Origin: Pythium myriotylum
Taxonomy: Eukaryota; Oomycota; Peronosporomycetes; Pythiales; Pythiaceae
NCBI GenBank assembly: GCA_023091665.1
Contig: JALJCQ010000001.1
Span: 372,001 to 436,000 of the forward strand
DNA length: 64,000 nucleotides
Direction of reading: 5' to 3'
The notes under the pieces: model-generated
The model's database searches: none
Told to the model about the DNA's origin: nothing
The model's input: only the letters and a program-made list of their open reading frames with translations
Shown: one piece after another, positions 18,809 to 28,646 of the stretch
How positions within the stretch are numbered: the first letter of the stretch is position 1
Layout of the letters: each line of letters begins with the position of its first letter
Position numbers and translations under genes: made by a program

Positions 18809-19752
18809 TCACGTGAGTGCCGTGGCGGACTGCCGCGCGCCTTTGCGCAGTTCAGTCGCCACTGTAAGCCACACTAGCTGCACCCGCCGTCGCCTTCGTC
18901 CACGATCAGTCACTGTGGGAATGGAGACTGCGTCTCTGCACTGCTCTAAGACGCTCGCAGCATCCGCCATGGAGAATTGGTGGATGCTGAGCCCCAAAGC
19001 CTTGGCTCGGCGCCGAGCTGGATCCCCACAGCACCAATGGTCGTTTTTCATGTGCACAAAGTACACTCGCAGCGCGGCCTCTCCCCACTCGAGGTGATTG
19101 TAGCATACCGAGACCGTGTTCGCCGCTCGCGACATCAGATTCCACGACAACACCATAAACGTCCTTCCAAACACCAAATCCCGCGTCGTCCCTCGTAGCA
19201 TCTCCGCCGAGAGCCGTTTGTACAGACTGAATGGCATCGGATCTTTTCCTTCCTTGATCCCGCCCTGCCCAGCACCAATTGCAGCACATTGCAGCACAAT
19301 TGCCTCGCTGTGCGCTTTTTCAAACCGCCGAAATGGCTCGAGAGCCCTTCCTTCAGAGTCGTTGGCATTGGGGCGTCGTTGTCGCGGAACAGAGACACAA
19401 AAGCAGAACGATGAGTACCGTAGCTTGCAAACTTGAAATACGTGCCATCAGGATGCTTCATTGACAATATCCACGCCATGAAATCTTGCGCCATGATCTG
19501 ATCAAAGTGAATTGCCTGCTGGCCTCGCACAGCCATCGCTGCTTGCACTCAACTTGCCGTTGGAACACCGTCGCTGTCCAGCACCAGGCCTTCACGGAAC
19601 GGGTCTTGGACAAGCTGAGGTTTCCAGACACAGAGCCATTGCAAAAAGCGGACACTAGAGCTACGGTACGCGTCACGAGACCGCAACGAAAGGCGCTCCG
19701 CAGCGATAGCATCCGCCTCGGACTCGAGCTGTGTCAGCGACGCCGGCGTCAT
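18809..19752 (-). mobile_element. decayed Crypton-like tyrosine recombinase
   Basis: Three collinear fragments read as one protein on the - strand: RSRDAYRSSSVRFLQWLCVW (SAM-like N-domain), SYGTHRSAFVSLFRD, and KDPMPFSLYKRLSAEML followed by FMVLSWNLMSRAANT and WGEAALRVYFVHMKND. The WNLM-R--NT segment carries the first catalytic Arg of tyrosine recombinases and VYFVHMKND is typical of the Crypton-type enzymes common in oomycetes. An in-frame stop at 19549-19551, a frameshift near 19290 and the absence of the C-terminal HxxR...Y region show it is dead. Cryptons lack terminal inverted repeats, and I could not define its ends; 18707-18808 and 19753-19970 hold nothing recognisable. Confidence 0.7.
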
Positions 19753-20180
19753 CTTGCACTGGGCTCAATCCAGTAAAAGGACCCCAATCTCCGAAGGGAC
19801 GCATCTCTATATAGGGAATTGTATGCTGGCCATTCTGGCATTTCCAGAAAACTCTGGACACCTGTCCAGTGAGCCCATACTTCTGGGGGGTCCAGATCCC
19901 TCGCCGTGACTCCACTCCAATAGCTTTGCCTAACCCCGCGCAACCTTGCCTTCTTTGATAGCAGTCGAAGGACAATCCTGGCGAGGGTCAGTGTTCGTCC
20001 GCTTCGACGCCGACAATCCTGCACTGATATGGAAAATCCAATGAGTTCCCAATTCTTGGTGTGCCTTGTTAAGGTTAAGACATCCAGGATAGTCTGGAGG
20101 GCGGCCAGGTCTCTTCACCCTGGACAAGTACCTCCACAAGCTCGATAGAACAGTACGAGTAAACCGCAGACCCTGCTGCT

Positions 20181-20332
20181 CACTCGAACTCGACACCTGG
20201 TGGGGTCCTCTGGATCCAATCCTTGACAGTAAACGCGTCGGAGTCGATACCCGTGGCTCCAGCTGTTCCAGAGTTGGAGCACCCTTCCGAACGGTAGATC
20301 TTGCCAAGTGGGAGATTTGGCTTGCTTGGGCG
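20181..20332 (-). pseudogene. 3' fragment of a glucanase-inhibitor-like gene
   Basis: On the - strand the segment reads GKIYRSEGCSNSG, then DSDAFTVKDWI and a GVEFE stop, matching the last 50 residues of the family members at 24110 and 26204. It is fused just upstream to the family 5' flank, including the conserved box at 20385-20443, so about 600-700 bp of coding sequence is deleted. The 3' flank (19970-20140) is also homologous to 23290-23520. Confidence 0.75.
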
Positions 20333-20384
20333 TCCGATGACCGCAGCCTTTTATGCTGCAGTTTGTTGTGCCGTTGGCTTGTGG

Positions 20385-20443
20385 AACAGTGGATGCCATC
20401 CCTGGGATTTTGGAAGGTGCTTGGCGGACAGTTGTTGAAGACA
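20385..20443 (-). promoter_or_regulatory. conserved upstream box of the glucanase-inhibitor-like family
   Basis: Reads TTCAACAACTGTCCGCCAAG then C-CCTTCCAAAATCCCAGGGAT on the coding strand. Seven copies occur in the window, each upstream of a family member in the same orientation. Confidence 0.6.
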
Positions 20444-20486
20444 TCCAGTCAAGAAGTAATCCATCATACGGGTTGATTTATGTAAG

Positions 20487-20771
20487 GGTGGAGACAGTTC
20501 CAGGAATTAGAACCTCTGGCATTGTCTCCACTTGTAGTACAAGTGCACACAGTAATAGTCGTGGGTGTTTTGGTGGACGATAGAGCCGGAGCTGGTGGAG
20601 AATACGGGCGCTGTCGCCCACAACCTCGACCCATCTGGTCAAGATAGAGTAGACGAGTTTGGTTGTGGTGTCACAGAGACCACAATTGATAGGTTGAGGT
20701 TTCCCTCCCACAAGATGCTCGTACAAGTGGAGACAATGCCAGAGGTTTTAATTTCTGGAACTGTCTCCACC
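20487..20771. mobile_element. MITE-like element with about 51-bp terminal inverted repeats
   Basis: GGTGGAGACAGTTCC at 20487 and its reverse complement ending at 20771 open inverted repeats of about 51 bp with few mismatches. Each repeat is itself bounded by GTGGAGACA and TGTCTCCAC, giving a nested foldback. No coding potential and no certain target duplication. Similar fragments (GACAATGCCAGAA) occur near 21368 and 25838. Confidence 0.65.
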
Positions 20772-21068
20772 GACCTTGGTGGGTGAAGGCTTTCGCCTAC
20801 GTATCCTGTGGACTACAGTTTGTGGACATCATCGCCATTACTGCAAACAAACTTTGAGGCATCGGTGAGCTTCCTCCCCAGACTTTTTGTGTATGCTTAC
20901 AATTCACGAAAAGTGTCATGTACATCGGCGGCCAAGGTGAGCGGACATTGGGTACCTGATGTAAGCTTCCTCAATACAACCCTAGAAAAAAAGAATAAAA
21001 AACAACCACGAGTACATCGGCAGGCGCCCTAAAACCGAAAAGTAGTCTTTTAACTAGCGGTGAAGCGT

Positions 21069-21145
21069 ACAAGCGACCTACTAACCCCCTAAGAATGATT
21101 GGTTTCAAAAACCAATCATTCTTAGGGGGTTAGTAGGTCGCTTGT
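21069..21145. repeat. perfect 37-bp inverted repeat with 3-nt loop
   Basis: ACAAGCGACCTACTAACCCC (21069) continues to GATTGGTTT (21105), then CAA, then the exact reverse complement to 21145. The outer bases do not pair, so the palindrome ends sharply. It could be a foldback element, head-to-head transposon ends, or a hairpin RNA source. Confidence 0.85.
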
Positions 21146-21541
21146 CGCTGCTCGGCCAGCATCCGAGTCCTCGACTCCTTGTTGAGCACTTCTCACACTC
21201 TGCGAAAACGTGCAAGGACCCCCGTACGATTGGACACCAATGTATATGATAATGCCATACTTGTGGAACTGAGAGAAACCGGGAGCGACTCGAATCGATT
21301 TAGATTCGTTTCAGGCCAAACAGAGTTAGGCTGTAGGCCGTCTTAACCCACCCAGGTCAGTGAAGACAATGCCAGAAATCAGTTTGTGGTTTAGCTCCCA
21401 CCAGAAAACCCTAGTAGGAATGGGTGAGATGGATTATCCACAAGCGAACGTTGCCGGTTTGAGAGCAGCCTCTGATAACTACTTCCTTTCATAGTAAATG
21501 AAAGAATTCTGATTGGTACTGAAAGCAAGGATGACTTCTAA

Positions 21542-22216
21542 GGCCGTGTTCAGGCACACGTCAAAACCGTCATTTTAGAGCCAAAATGAACATTTCGCGA
21601 AAATGAACCAACCGAACACAAGAAAATGAAAATTGAATTTTGGCATCGAAACCCTCATTTTGAAAATTTTCCAGAACCTTGAATTTTGAAAATTGCATTT
21701 GAGGCCAGGGCGGGAAGAACGACGGGGGTAGGTCAGGAGTGTGTGTCGACGCGAGGCCAAAAGATTGCGCGGCAACACCTGCGAAGGGAAACGGAAAGCA
21801 AAGCAGCTCAAGGAAAGCAAAGGTGGACGTGCCCGAGCGCGCTCAATTCTAACGAGAGGCGAGAGGATGTCGGGCGAGTGCGTCAACTAGACGGAGGTGG
21901 ACCTCAAGGTTCTCCTTGACGCGTATTCGGAGAAGCGCAACAATCCAGCAGCTCGAGCGCGAGCACCAGCATCATTTCATCCTCGCTTTCGCTCATCTTT
22001 CCTGGGTTGAAGTTTCCTTCGACGCGAGTCGAGAAAAGCTAGATTGGTCACTATAACGAGAGATTTCACCTTGCTTTAAAGTCTACACAATACGAGCATC
22101 TTCATTATGGAACCCAACACGATTTTTAGGAAATCCAATTTGGGGAACATGATTTTCGAAACTTGGAATCAGAAAATGTTCACTTGGGGCAAATGAAGCG
22201 TCACCCGAACACAGCC
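21542..22216. mobile_element. MITE of PIF/Harbinger type
   Basis: The ends GGCCGTGTTCAGGCACACG and (reverse complement) GGCTGTGTTCGGGTGACGC form terminal inverted repeats, flanked on both sides by TAA (21539-21541 and 22217-22219), the 3-bp target size of PIF/Harbinger transposons. The 675-bp interior has AT-rich subterminal repeats (AAAATGAA) but no transposase, so it is non-autonomous. Confidence 0.7.
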
Positions 22217-22301
22217 TAAACATCAAGAATAATGACCTTTTCATTAACATGAAACTGATTTTGCGCTCAAAATGAGGGATTCTTAGCCGAAAGATGGATT
22301 A

Positions 22302-22360
22302 TTTCAACTGTCCGCCAAGCAACTTCCAAAATCCCAGGGATGGCATCCACTATTCCAAAG
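22302..22360 (+). promoter_or_regulatory. conserved upstream box of the glucanase-inhibitor-like family
   Basis: TTTCAACTGTCCGCCAAGC then AACTTCCAAAATCCCAGGGA, about 130 nt upstream of ATG 22487. Confidence 0.6.
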
Positions 22361-22410
22361 GTCAACGGCACACCCAGCACAACAGGCGGCGGCGAATCAA
22401 AGCTTTCATC

Positions 22411-22427
22411 GTCATTTTCCAATTTGA
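22411..22427 (+). promoter_or_regulatory. Inr/FPR core promoter
   Basis: GTCATTTTCCAATTTGA is a close match to the oomycete initiator plus FPR, 60 nt before ATG 22487. Equivalent motifs precede the other family members. Confidence 0.55.
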
Positions 22428-22486
22428 CATCACCCCAGCACTAAAACACCCGACCTAGACCGCTCCAAGTTTCCTCCTCACAGACG

Positions 22487-23270
22487 ATGAAATCCATCGT
22501 TGTTCTTGCTACCGCTTCAGCCTTGATCGCTACCTTCGCCCACGCCACCAAGTTCGACGACCAGCACCGCGTGCTTGCCGAGTCCTTTGTATCACCCGGC
22601 GACAAGACCTACGTCGTCGGCCTTCGTGGGGGGAGTAATTGATACATCGGACTGCTGCGGTGTACTCATCACCAAGAAACACGTGCTGACATCGACGCAG
22701 TGTTCCGGGTGGATGGACACCGCCTACGTCGGTGAGAACACGGGCGACAGCTTGACGAATGGCGAATCAATACGCGTCATCAAGACGACAGACCACCCAA
22801 AGGCCAGAGACAGCAGATACGACTATGCTATTTTCGAGCTTGAGCGTGAATCCAAGTTCACGCCCGTGTCGCTCGCGGACCGACCTGCATCCGCGTATGT
22901 GGGCAAGACAATCTCTAGCTTTGGCTGGAACACTATGTCCTACAAGCCGCCGGCCAAGAACGTACTTTTGAAAAGCACCAACACGATCCACACGCGAGCT
23001 CACTGCAAGAACGACACGAACCTCGAACTGACTCTGGGGGATATGCTCTTCTGTGCGGGTGGTGGCAAGAACGCTGCGCAGTGCCGAGATTTTTATGGTG
23101 GACCCGTCGTGATTGAGCGTCCCGGCAAGCCGGATCTCGCGCTTGGCAAGGTCTACCGCTCGGAAGGGTGTTCTAACTCTGGAGTAGCCGGTGCTGCGGG
23201 TATCTACTCTGATGCGTTTTCTGTCAAGGGGTGGATCCAGGAGAACACGCCTGGTGTCAAGTTCGAGTAA
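22487..23270 (+). pseudogene. glucanase-inhibitor-like serine-protease homolog with a homopolymer frameshift
   Basis: ATG 22487 opens a signal peptide (MKSIVVLATASALIATFAHA) and the family start VLAESFVSPGDKTYVVGLRG. A run of six G at 22628-22633 then throws the frame into a stop (TGA at 22639-22641). The +1 frame continues VIDTSDCCGVLITKKHVL to a normal C-terminus at 23270. Five G would restore the frame, so this is a one-base insertion or a homopolymer read error. Trypsin-fold catalytic positions are altered as in its paralogs: VLTSTQC instead of a catalytic His, and CRDFYGGP instead of GDSGGP. About 22645-23170 is nearly identical, inverted, to 24210-24735. Confidence 0.8.
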
Positions 23271-24109
23271 GTTTAGTTGTTGTATTTACACACAGCGATC
23301 TATCGAGCTGCGAGGAGTATTTGGCGGCATGGAGAGCATGATCGTTCACCGCATTGTTCTGAGTATTCTAACGTTAACAAGGCACACCGAAAATTGAGAA
23401 CTCGTTGCATTTTCGATATCAGAGGAGGATTGTCAGCGTCGACGCGGACGATCACTGACCGTGGCCAGAGCTGCCCATCGATCTGCCACCACACAAGACA
23501 AGGTCATTCGTGTTCTTAATGATGGAGCCGCGGAGAATACTGTCGGGAAAGCTGTCAAAGTGCAGCCACGGTCTTGTTGGCGGGTCGGAGCTGGTGGAGA
23601 TAGGTACCAAAGCGATCGCCTCGGCCACGTTCGTCGGGTCATGAAGTGGGTCGACGACGACCGACGACGAGGCAAGACATTGCACCACATTGCCCATCGG
23701 GCTGGCACCTGCAGCTAAGCGGGCGTGCGGGACGACCGGCACCGTGGGGCCACGGTAACACCGTAGAGGTGCGTGTGATACTCATTCCAAGTAGAATGCA
23801 CTTTGGGATCAAAGAAGCCCCCGGCGTACGAGGCCAAAATCGTTTTTCGCATATTTCTACAAGAAATTCACTCCAAAAAAGCGCTGTACTGTCAATCCTG
23901 CCCAGAATATCTTTTTGTGTCTGTGAACAACATCGTCGACTGGCCACTAAACGATGTAGACACAGGCTAATTTGGACTTCCATCAACAGTGTGCCTTTCG
24001 GATATTTTTTTTATCACAGCCAAAGCAGTCTGGTGAGATCTTACCTCTCCCCATTGCCGAGTATTCCTCGAAGCTTGATAGAACAGTACAATTAACCCAC
24101 AGACTCTGC
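23271..24109. other. spacer between convergent glucanase-inhibitor-like copies
   Basis: No gene. 23290-23520 matches 19970-20140 (reverse) and, more weakly, 27000-27075, so it is the ancestral 3' flank of the family. 23600-23990 shows no recognisable feature. Confidence 0.5.
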
Positions 24110-24898
24110 TTACTCAAACTTGACGTCGGGAGCGTTCTTCTGGATCCATTCCTTTACAGCAAATGCTTCGGAGTAGATACCAGCGGCGCCCTTTACCTTC
24201 GCCGTCGAACCGGAGCAACCTTCCGAGCGGTAGACCTTGCCAAGCGCGAGATCCGGCTTGCCGGGACGCTCAATCACGACGGGTCCACCATAAAAATCTC
24301 GGCACTGCGCAGCGTTCTTGCCACCACCCGCACAGAAGAGCATATCCCCCAGAGTCAGTTCGAGGTTCGTGTCGTTCTTGCAGTGAGCTCGCGTGTGGAT
24401 CGTGTTGGTGCTTTTCAAAAGTACGTTCTTGGCCGGCGGCTTGTAGGACATAGTGTTCCAGCCAAAGCTAGAGATTGTCTTGCCCACATACGCGGATGCA
24501 GGTCGGTCCGCGAGCGACACGGGCGTGAACTTGGATTCACGCTCAAGCTCGAAAATAGCATAGTCGTATCTGCTGTCTCTGGCCTTTGGGTGGTCTGTCG
24601 TCTTGATGACGCGTATTGATTCGCCATTCGTCAAGCTGTCGCCCGTGTTCTCACCGACGTAGGCGGTGTCCATCCACCCGGAACACTGCGTCGATGTCAG
24701 CACGTGTTTCTTGGTGATGAGTACACCGCAGCAGTTCGATGTATTAACTGCGCCCCCGCGCAGGCCGACGACGTAGGTCTTGTCACCGGCCGATACGAAG
24801 GACTCGGCAAGCATACGGTGGTCGCTGACGATAACTGTCGCTTGTGCCACAGTAGCGATCAAGGCTGAAGCGGTAGCAAGAGCAACGATGGTCTTCAT
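24110..24898 (-). CDS. secreted trypsin-fold pseudo-protease, glucanase-inhibitor-like
   Basis: 262 residues from ATG 24898. The signal peptide MKTIVALATASALIATVAQA is followed by a short propeptide (HRMLAESFVSAGDKTYVVGL) and a chymotrypsin-like domain with GVLITKKHVL, DYAIFELE, SSFGWN, LFCAGG and a terminal WIQKNAP helix. The catalytic His is replaced (VLTSTQC for LTAAHC), Asp is kept (DYAIF), and the Ser is Tyr (RDFYGGP for GDSGGP), so it should not be a protease. Oomycete glucanase-inhibitor proteins (GIPs) are such dead homologs that bind plant endoglucanases in the apoplast; that role is inferred here. Convergent with the frameshifted copy at 22487. A core promoter (ATCATTGTCAAATTTCCC, reverse strand) lies at 24943-24962. 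Confidence 0.88.
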   Translation of the reverse strand: MKTIVALATASALIATVAQATVIVSDHRMLAESFVSAGDKTYVVGLRGGAVNTSNCCGVLITKKHVLTSTQCSGWMDTAYVGENTGDSLTNGESIRVIKTTDHPKARDSRYDYAIFELERESKFTPVSLADRPASAYVGKTISSFGWNTMSYKPPAKNVLLKSTNTIHTRAHCKNDTNLELTLGDMLFCAGGGKNAAQCRDFYGGPVVIERPGKPDLALGKVYRSEGCSGSTAKVKGAAGIYSEAFAVKEWIQKNAPDVKFE

Positions 24899-25135
24899 GG
24901 TCTGGGATGAGGAAACTTGTAGCGGTCAATGTCTTGGGCTGGTGGGAAATTTGACAATGATGATCGCCAGGAATGTGCCAATTCGTCGCGGAACGCTGTT
25001 GCGGGTATTCGTGAACCGCTGTTTACACTTGTTATTTTTTGGTTTTGTTGCTTGTACCGGTACTCATGAAGCTGTCCGAGGATGTGCTTGTTGGCGCCTA
25101 TGATACCACTGTTTACTGTGCCACCGGCCTCAGAT

Positions 25136-25192
25136 ATAGTGGATGATATCTCTGGGATTCTGGAAGCCGCTTTGCGGACAGTTGTTGAAGAC
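25136..25192 (-). promoter_or_regulatory. conserved upstream box of the glucanase-inhibitor-like family
   Basis: On the - strand CAACAACTGTCCGCAAAGCG then CTTCCAGAATCCCAGAGATA, about 240 nt upstream of ATG 24898. Confidence 0.6.
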
Positions 25193-26023
25193 AATCAGAG
25201 ACGAAGTAATCTACATATTCCCCTTTCTGGGCGGGGGGCTAATATTATGTACATGAAAAGGTAATTTTTCTCAATGTGCATAGGATTCTGAATGTTGTGT
25301 GAAAGAGTCGGAAATCAAATTATGTATTCTGGCAAAAACTAGTTACTACAGGCTGCACTAGAACCGGCAGCCTCGTCGGAGGTGTCTATGTGAGCCGGAG
25401 TGGATGATCCATCTCACCCACCTGATCGAAAGATGCGGTAGAGTAGTTGAGCCACAAACTTGGTCTCGCTCCATGAAAAAGAGCTCGATTGAGAGACAAG
25501 ACGACGCATTTCTGACGAAAGAGAAATCACACATTTAATTCTGGCTTTGCCTCCTCTGTCCTGGGTAGGTAAAGACAGCCCCAAAAAGTGATAACTGGTG
25601 AAGAGCTTGCATCAATCAGTATAGGACAGAGGTATGGCCTGCCCCAAAGACCAATAGTCTGCTCAAGTTAGATATTAGTGGCGTTGGTATCGTCATAAGG
25701 ATCCTCCCTATGAACAGAAAAACGGATGTCTTTGGCTAGTGGACCTTACTGTGTACCTCCTCGAATAGTCGGAGATAGCACGTATACCTGGCGTTACCAT
25801 CTTATCCACAGGCTGTCTTATCAACCCAGATAATTGCAGACAATGCCAGAAGTCAATTTGTGGTTTCCCTCCCCTTCGTATTGGTCGTCTTATCTTTCAC
25901 CGGTGGTCTTTTCCATATAGCAAGACAAAAGTTGTGGCTCTCCTCTTCTACTGCATCTTTTGACTAGATGGTTGGGATCCGCTCAAAGCGTGAAATCCCA
26001 ATCTTGACAATATGCTCGGATTG
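25193..26023. other. intergenic; diverged repeat of the family upstream region
   Basis: No gene. 25310-25500 resembles 33515-33720 in the same orientation (both contain CTCACCCA, GAAAGATGC-like and GAGCCACAAACTTGGT segments). Each lies upstream of a - strand family member, so this is part of the duplicated unit. 25830-25880 shares a short repeat with 21360-21405. Confidence 0.45.
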
Positions 26024-26083
26024 TCTTCAACAGCTGTCCGTCAAGCAGCTTCCAGAAACCCATCGATCTCCCCGCACTACTCG
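26024..26083 (+). promoter_or_regulatory. conserved upstream box of the glucanase-inhibitor-like family
   Basis: GTCTTCAACAGCTGTCCGTC then AAGCAGCTTCCAGAAACCCA, about 125 nt before ATG 26204. An Inr/FPR motif (CTTCATTACCCATTTCG) follows at 26152-26168. Confidence 0.6.
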
Positions 26084-26203
26084 AAGGAAGCGGCACAGCA
26101 GTCCCCGGCGCAGAAATCCGCAGCACACCAAATCATCCCGCCTTTGACAATCTTCATTACCCATTTCGCCTCATCCCGACAACAAGACACCACTCCAGGC
26201 ATC

Positions 26204-26986
26204 ATGAAGACCATTGCGGCTCTCGCCACCGTCTCGACCATGCTTGCTACCGTGATCCACGCCACCGAGATCGCTGACGAGCATCGCATGCTTGCCGAGT
26301 CGTTCGTGTCGCCCGGCGACAAGAACTACGTCGTCAGTCTTCGCCTCGGGAGTGAAACGTACTTCTCGGGCGCACTGATCACCAAGAAACACGTGCTTAC
26401 GTCTGCCAGGTATATCGGCTGGGTGGACACTGCTGTTGTAGGTGAAAACACGGGCGACAAAGTGGCCACGGGCGAATCCTTCCGCATCGTGAAGAGGACG
26501 GAACACCCGAAAGCGAAATATTATAGCAACGACTACGCCATCGTGGAGCTTGACCGTGAGTCCAAGTTCGCGCCAGTGGCGCTCGCGGACCGACCCGCGT
26601 CGGCGTACGTCGGCAAGAAGGCCACGAGCTTCGGTTGGAACAATGCAAAGGCCAATGCGCCACCCAAGAACGTGCTCATCAAAAACACCAACACAATCCA
26701 CTCGCAAGCTCATTGCAAGAACGATACCACAGTCGACACAACCCTAGGCGATACGCTCTTCTGCGCCGGTGGCGGTAACTCAGCCCCACTATGTCGTGGC
26801 TACTATGGTGGGCCCATCGTGATTGAGCGGGCTGGTAAACCGGATCTGATGGTCGGCCACGTCGAGCGCATGGATGGGTGTTCCGACTCGGCGTCCAAGG
26901 TGAAGGGTGCAGCTGGTATCTACTCCGATGCGTTTGCTGTCAAGGAATGGATCCAGAAGAACGCGCCCGGTGTCAAGTTTGAGTAA
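26204..26986 (+). CDS. secreted trypsin-fold pseudo-protease, glucanase-inhibitor-like
   Basis: 260 residues from ATG 26204; the frame is open further upstream but this ATG starts the signal peptide (MKTIAALATVSTMLATVIHA). The domain keeps GALITKKHVL, DYAIVELD, TSFGWN, LFCAGGG and the WIQKNAPGVKFE tail. Catalytic His is lost together with its neighbouring Cys (VLTSARYIGW), and the active Ser is Tyr (CRGYYGGP), so the first disulfide is probably absent as well. Among the more diverged members here (SLRLGSETYFSG insert region). It is convergent with the member at 27728, and its closest relative is the internally deleted copy at 32807, in the mirrored position beyond the palindrome. Confidence 0.87.
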   Translation: MKTIAALATVSTMLATVIHATEIADEHRMLAESFVSPGDKNYVVSLRLGSETYFSGALITKKHVLTSARYIGWVDTAVVGENTGDKVATGESFRIVKRTEHPKAKYYSNDYAIVELDRESKFAPVALADRPASAYVGKKATSFGWNNAKANAPPKNVLIKNTNTIHSQAHCKNDTTVDTTLGDTLFCAGGGNSAPLCRGYYGGPIVIERAGKPDLMVGHVERMDGCSDSASKVKGAAGIYSDAFAVKEWIQKNAPGVKFE

Positions 26987-27727
26987 GCGGCGGAGTCTGT
27001 GGTTTGTTCGTGAAATTCTGTTGAGCTGCGAGTAGTAATATTTGTCCAGCGGGGAGAGAACATGGTCGCCCACCAGACTGTTCTGAATGTCGTAAGGGTT
27101 GAAAACACACAGAGTATTGATGACTTGTCGCTGCCTTTTTCTGCATTGATGATCGAATCCTCGTTTGCGAGATCCTGATTTGATGTCTCACGGTTCTCAC
27201 TGCCATGTATGCTCTTCAACGACATACAGGACAATGAACCCGATGAGATTGAGTCGAGTTCTCCGCGAACTGATGAGTCAAGTCAGCGACGGGAAGCCGA
27301 GAAGCTGAATCAAGGTGGTGAGAGAGAATTATCGTTATGCCTCGTTCGTAGTGTGGACTGGACTTGTCGGGTTCGCTAACCCTGGACATGTTCTCGGGTG
27401 CGTTGTTTGACGAACTTCTCGACTTCCGAGCGGATCGTGTTGGCCGATAATGATGCATGTTCAAGCTTGGTCAAGCTCAACTTGTTCGCTCAAACAGATT
27501 TCGAGATGCCGTGCTAATTATTTTTTTAGAGTGCTTGATAACTCGTATCCGAATCCTACTATATAGTATGCAGAGCCACACGAAGGCGACTCGTTTTATG
27601 ATGACCTTGTGGCTAAACGTGTGACTCTCTACGCTACAAGGCCTCGGGCTCGTCGATAAATCTCCGCACTTCCCTCCATGATCAGCTTCCAGAAGGTGGA
27701 GTAACATGAGTAACACTCAGACCAGGC

Positions 27728-28507
27728 CTACTCGAATACGACGCCCGGTGCGGTCTTCTGGATCCACTCCTTGACAGCGAACGCGTCCGAGTAGATGCCC
27801 GCGGCGCCGGCCACAGCAGAGTTGGAGCAACCTTCCGTACGGTAGATCTTGCCAAGCGCAAGGTCGGGCTTGCCTTCGCGCTCAATGACGATGGGTCCGC
27901 CGAAGTAGCCCCGGCACTGCGGAGCAGTCTTGCCACCGCCGGCGCAGAAGAGCGTCTCGCCGATGGTCTCGGTGGTCGTCGCGTTCTTGCAGTCGGCTTC
28001 TGAGTGGATCGTGTTGGTGTTGCGCATGAGCACGTTCTTGGCTGGCGGCTTGTAGGACGACGTGTTCCAGCCGAAGCTCGAAGCCGTCTTACCGACATAC
28101 GCCGACGCGGGGCGATCCGCGAGAGCCACGGGCGTGAACTTGGACTCGCTCTCGAGCTCGAAAATGGCGTAGTCGTAGGCTTTCTGTTGGGCGTTGGGGT
28201 GGACCGTCGTCTTGACGATGCTCAAAGCCTCGCCCGTCGTGAGGCCATCGCCCGTGTTCTCACCCACGTAGGCTGTGTCCATCCAGCCGACACACTGCTT
28301 CGAGGTCAGCACGTGCTTCTTGGTGATGAGCACGCCTCCGCAGCCCGTTGCATCGATCCCGGGTCCTCGAAGGCCGACGACGTAGGTCTTGTCGCCGGGC
28401 GACACGAAAGACTCAGCAAGGATGCGGTGCTGGTCGGCGCTCGGGGTGGCGTGAGCCACAGTAGCAAGCACGGCGGAGGCGGCGGCGAGAGCGGCGGCGG
28501 TCTTCAT
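27728..28507 (-). CDS. secreted trypsin-fold pseudo-protease, palindrome copy 1
   Basis: 259 residues from ATG 28507, identical to the protein at 31133. Signal peptide MKTAAALAAASAVLATVAHA, then HRILAESFVSPGDKTYVVGL and a trypsin-like domain with GVLITKKHVL, DYAIFELE, SSFGWN, LFCAGGG. Catalytic His is replaced (VLTSKQC) and Ser is Phe (CRGYFGGP), so it should be inactive as a protease and fits the glucanase-inhibitor type. An Inr/FPR motif (CCATTATCCAATTGG on the - strand) lies at 28554-28568, and the family box at 28647-28702. It sits in the left palindrome arm, convergent with 26204-26986. Confidence 0.9.
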   Translation of the reverse strand: MKTAAALAAASAVLATVAHATPSADQHRILAESFVSPGDKTYVVGLRGPGIDATGCGGVLITKKHVLTSKQCVGWMDTAYVGENTGDGLTTGEALSIVKTTVHPNAQQKAYDYAIFELESESKFTPVALADRPASAYVGKTASSFGWNTSSYKPPAKNVLMRNTNTIHSEADCKNATTTETIGETLFCAGGGKTAPQCRGYFGGPIVIEREGKPDLALGKIYRTEGCSNSAVAGAAGIYSDAFAVKEWIQKTAPGVVFE

Positions 28508-28646
28508 GGTCGATGGTCGTTGAGGAGGTATGTTGGTGTTATTGGGACGCGTCCAATTGGATAATGGCGATCCGATCAGGAGAGAGCCGACTCGCGACGG
28601 CGCGCTGCAGCGCGGCTTGTGGGGCTACCGCAGACCTCGGCGTTAT

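Noticed and set aside
23972..24619. 215-codon frame on the + strand
   Set aside because: Antisense to the glucanase-inhibitor-like gene; the same antisense segment recurs at 22767-23003 only because the genes are duplicated.
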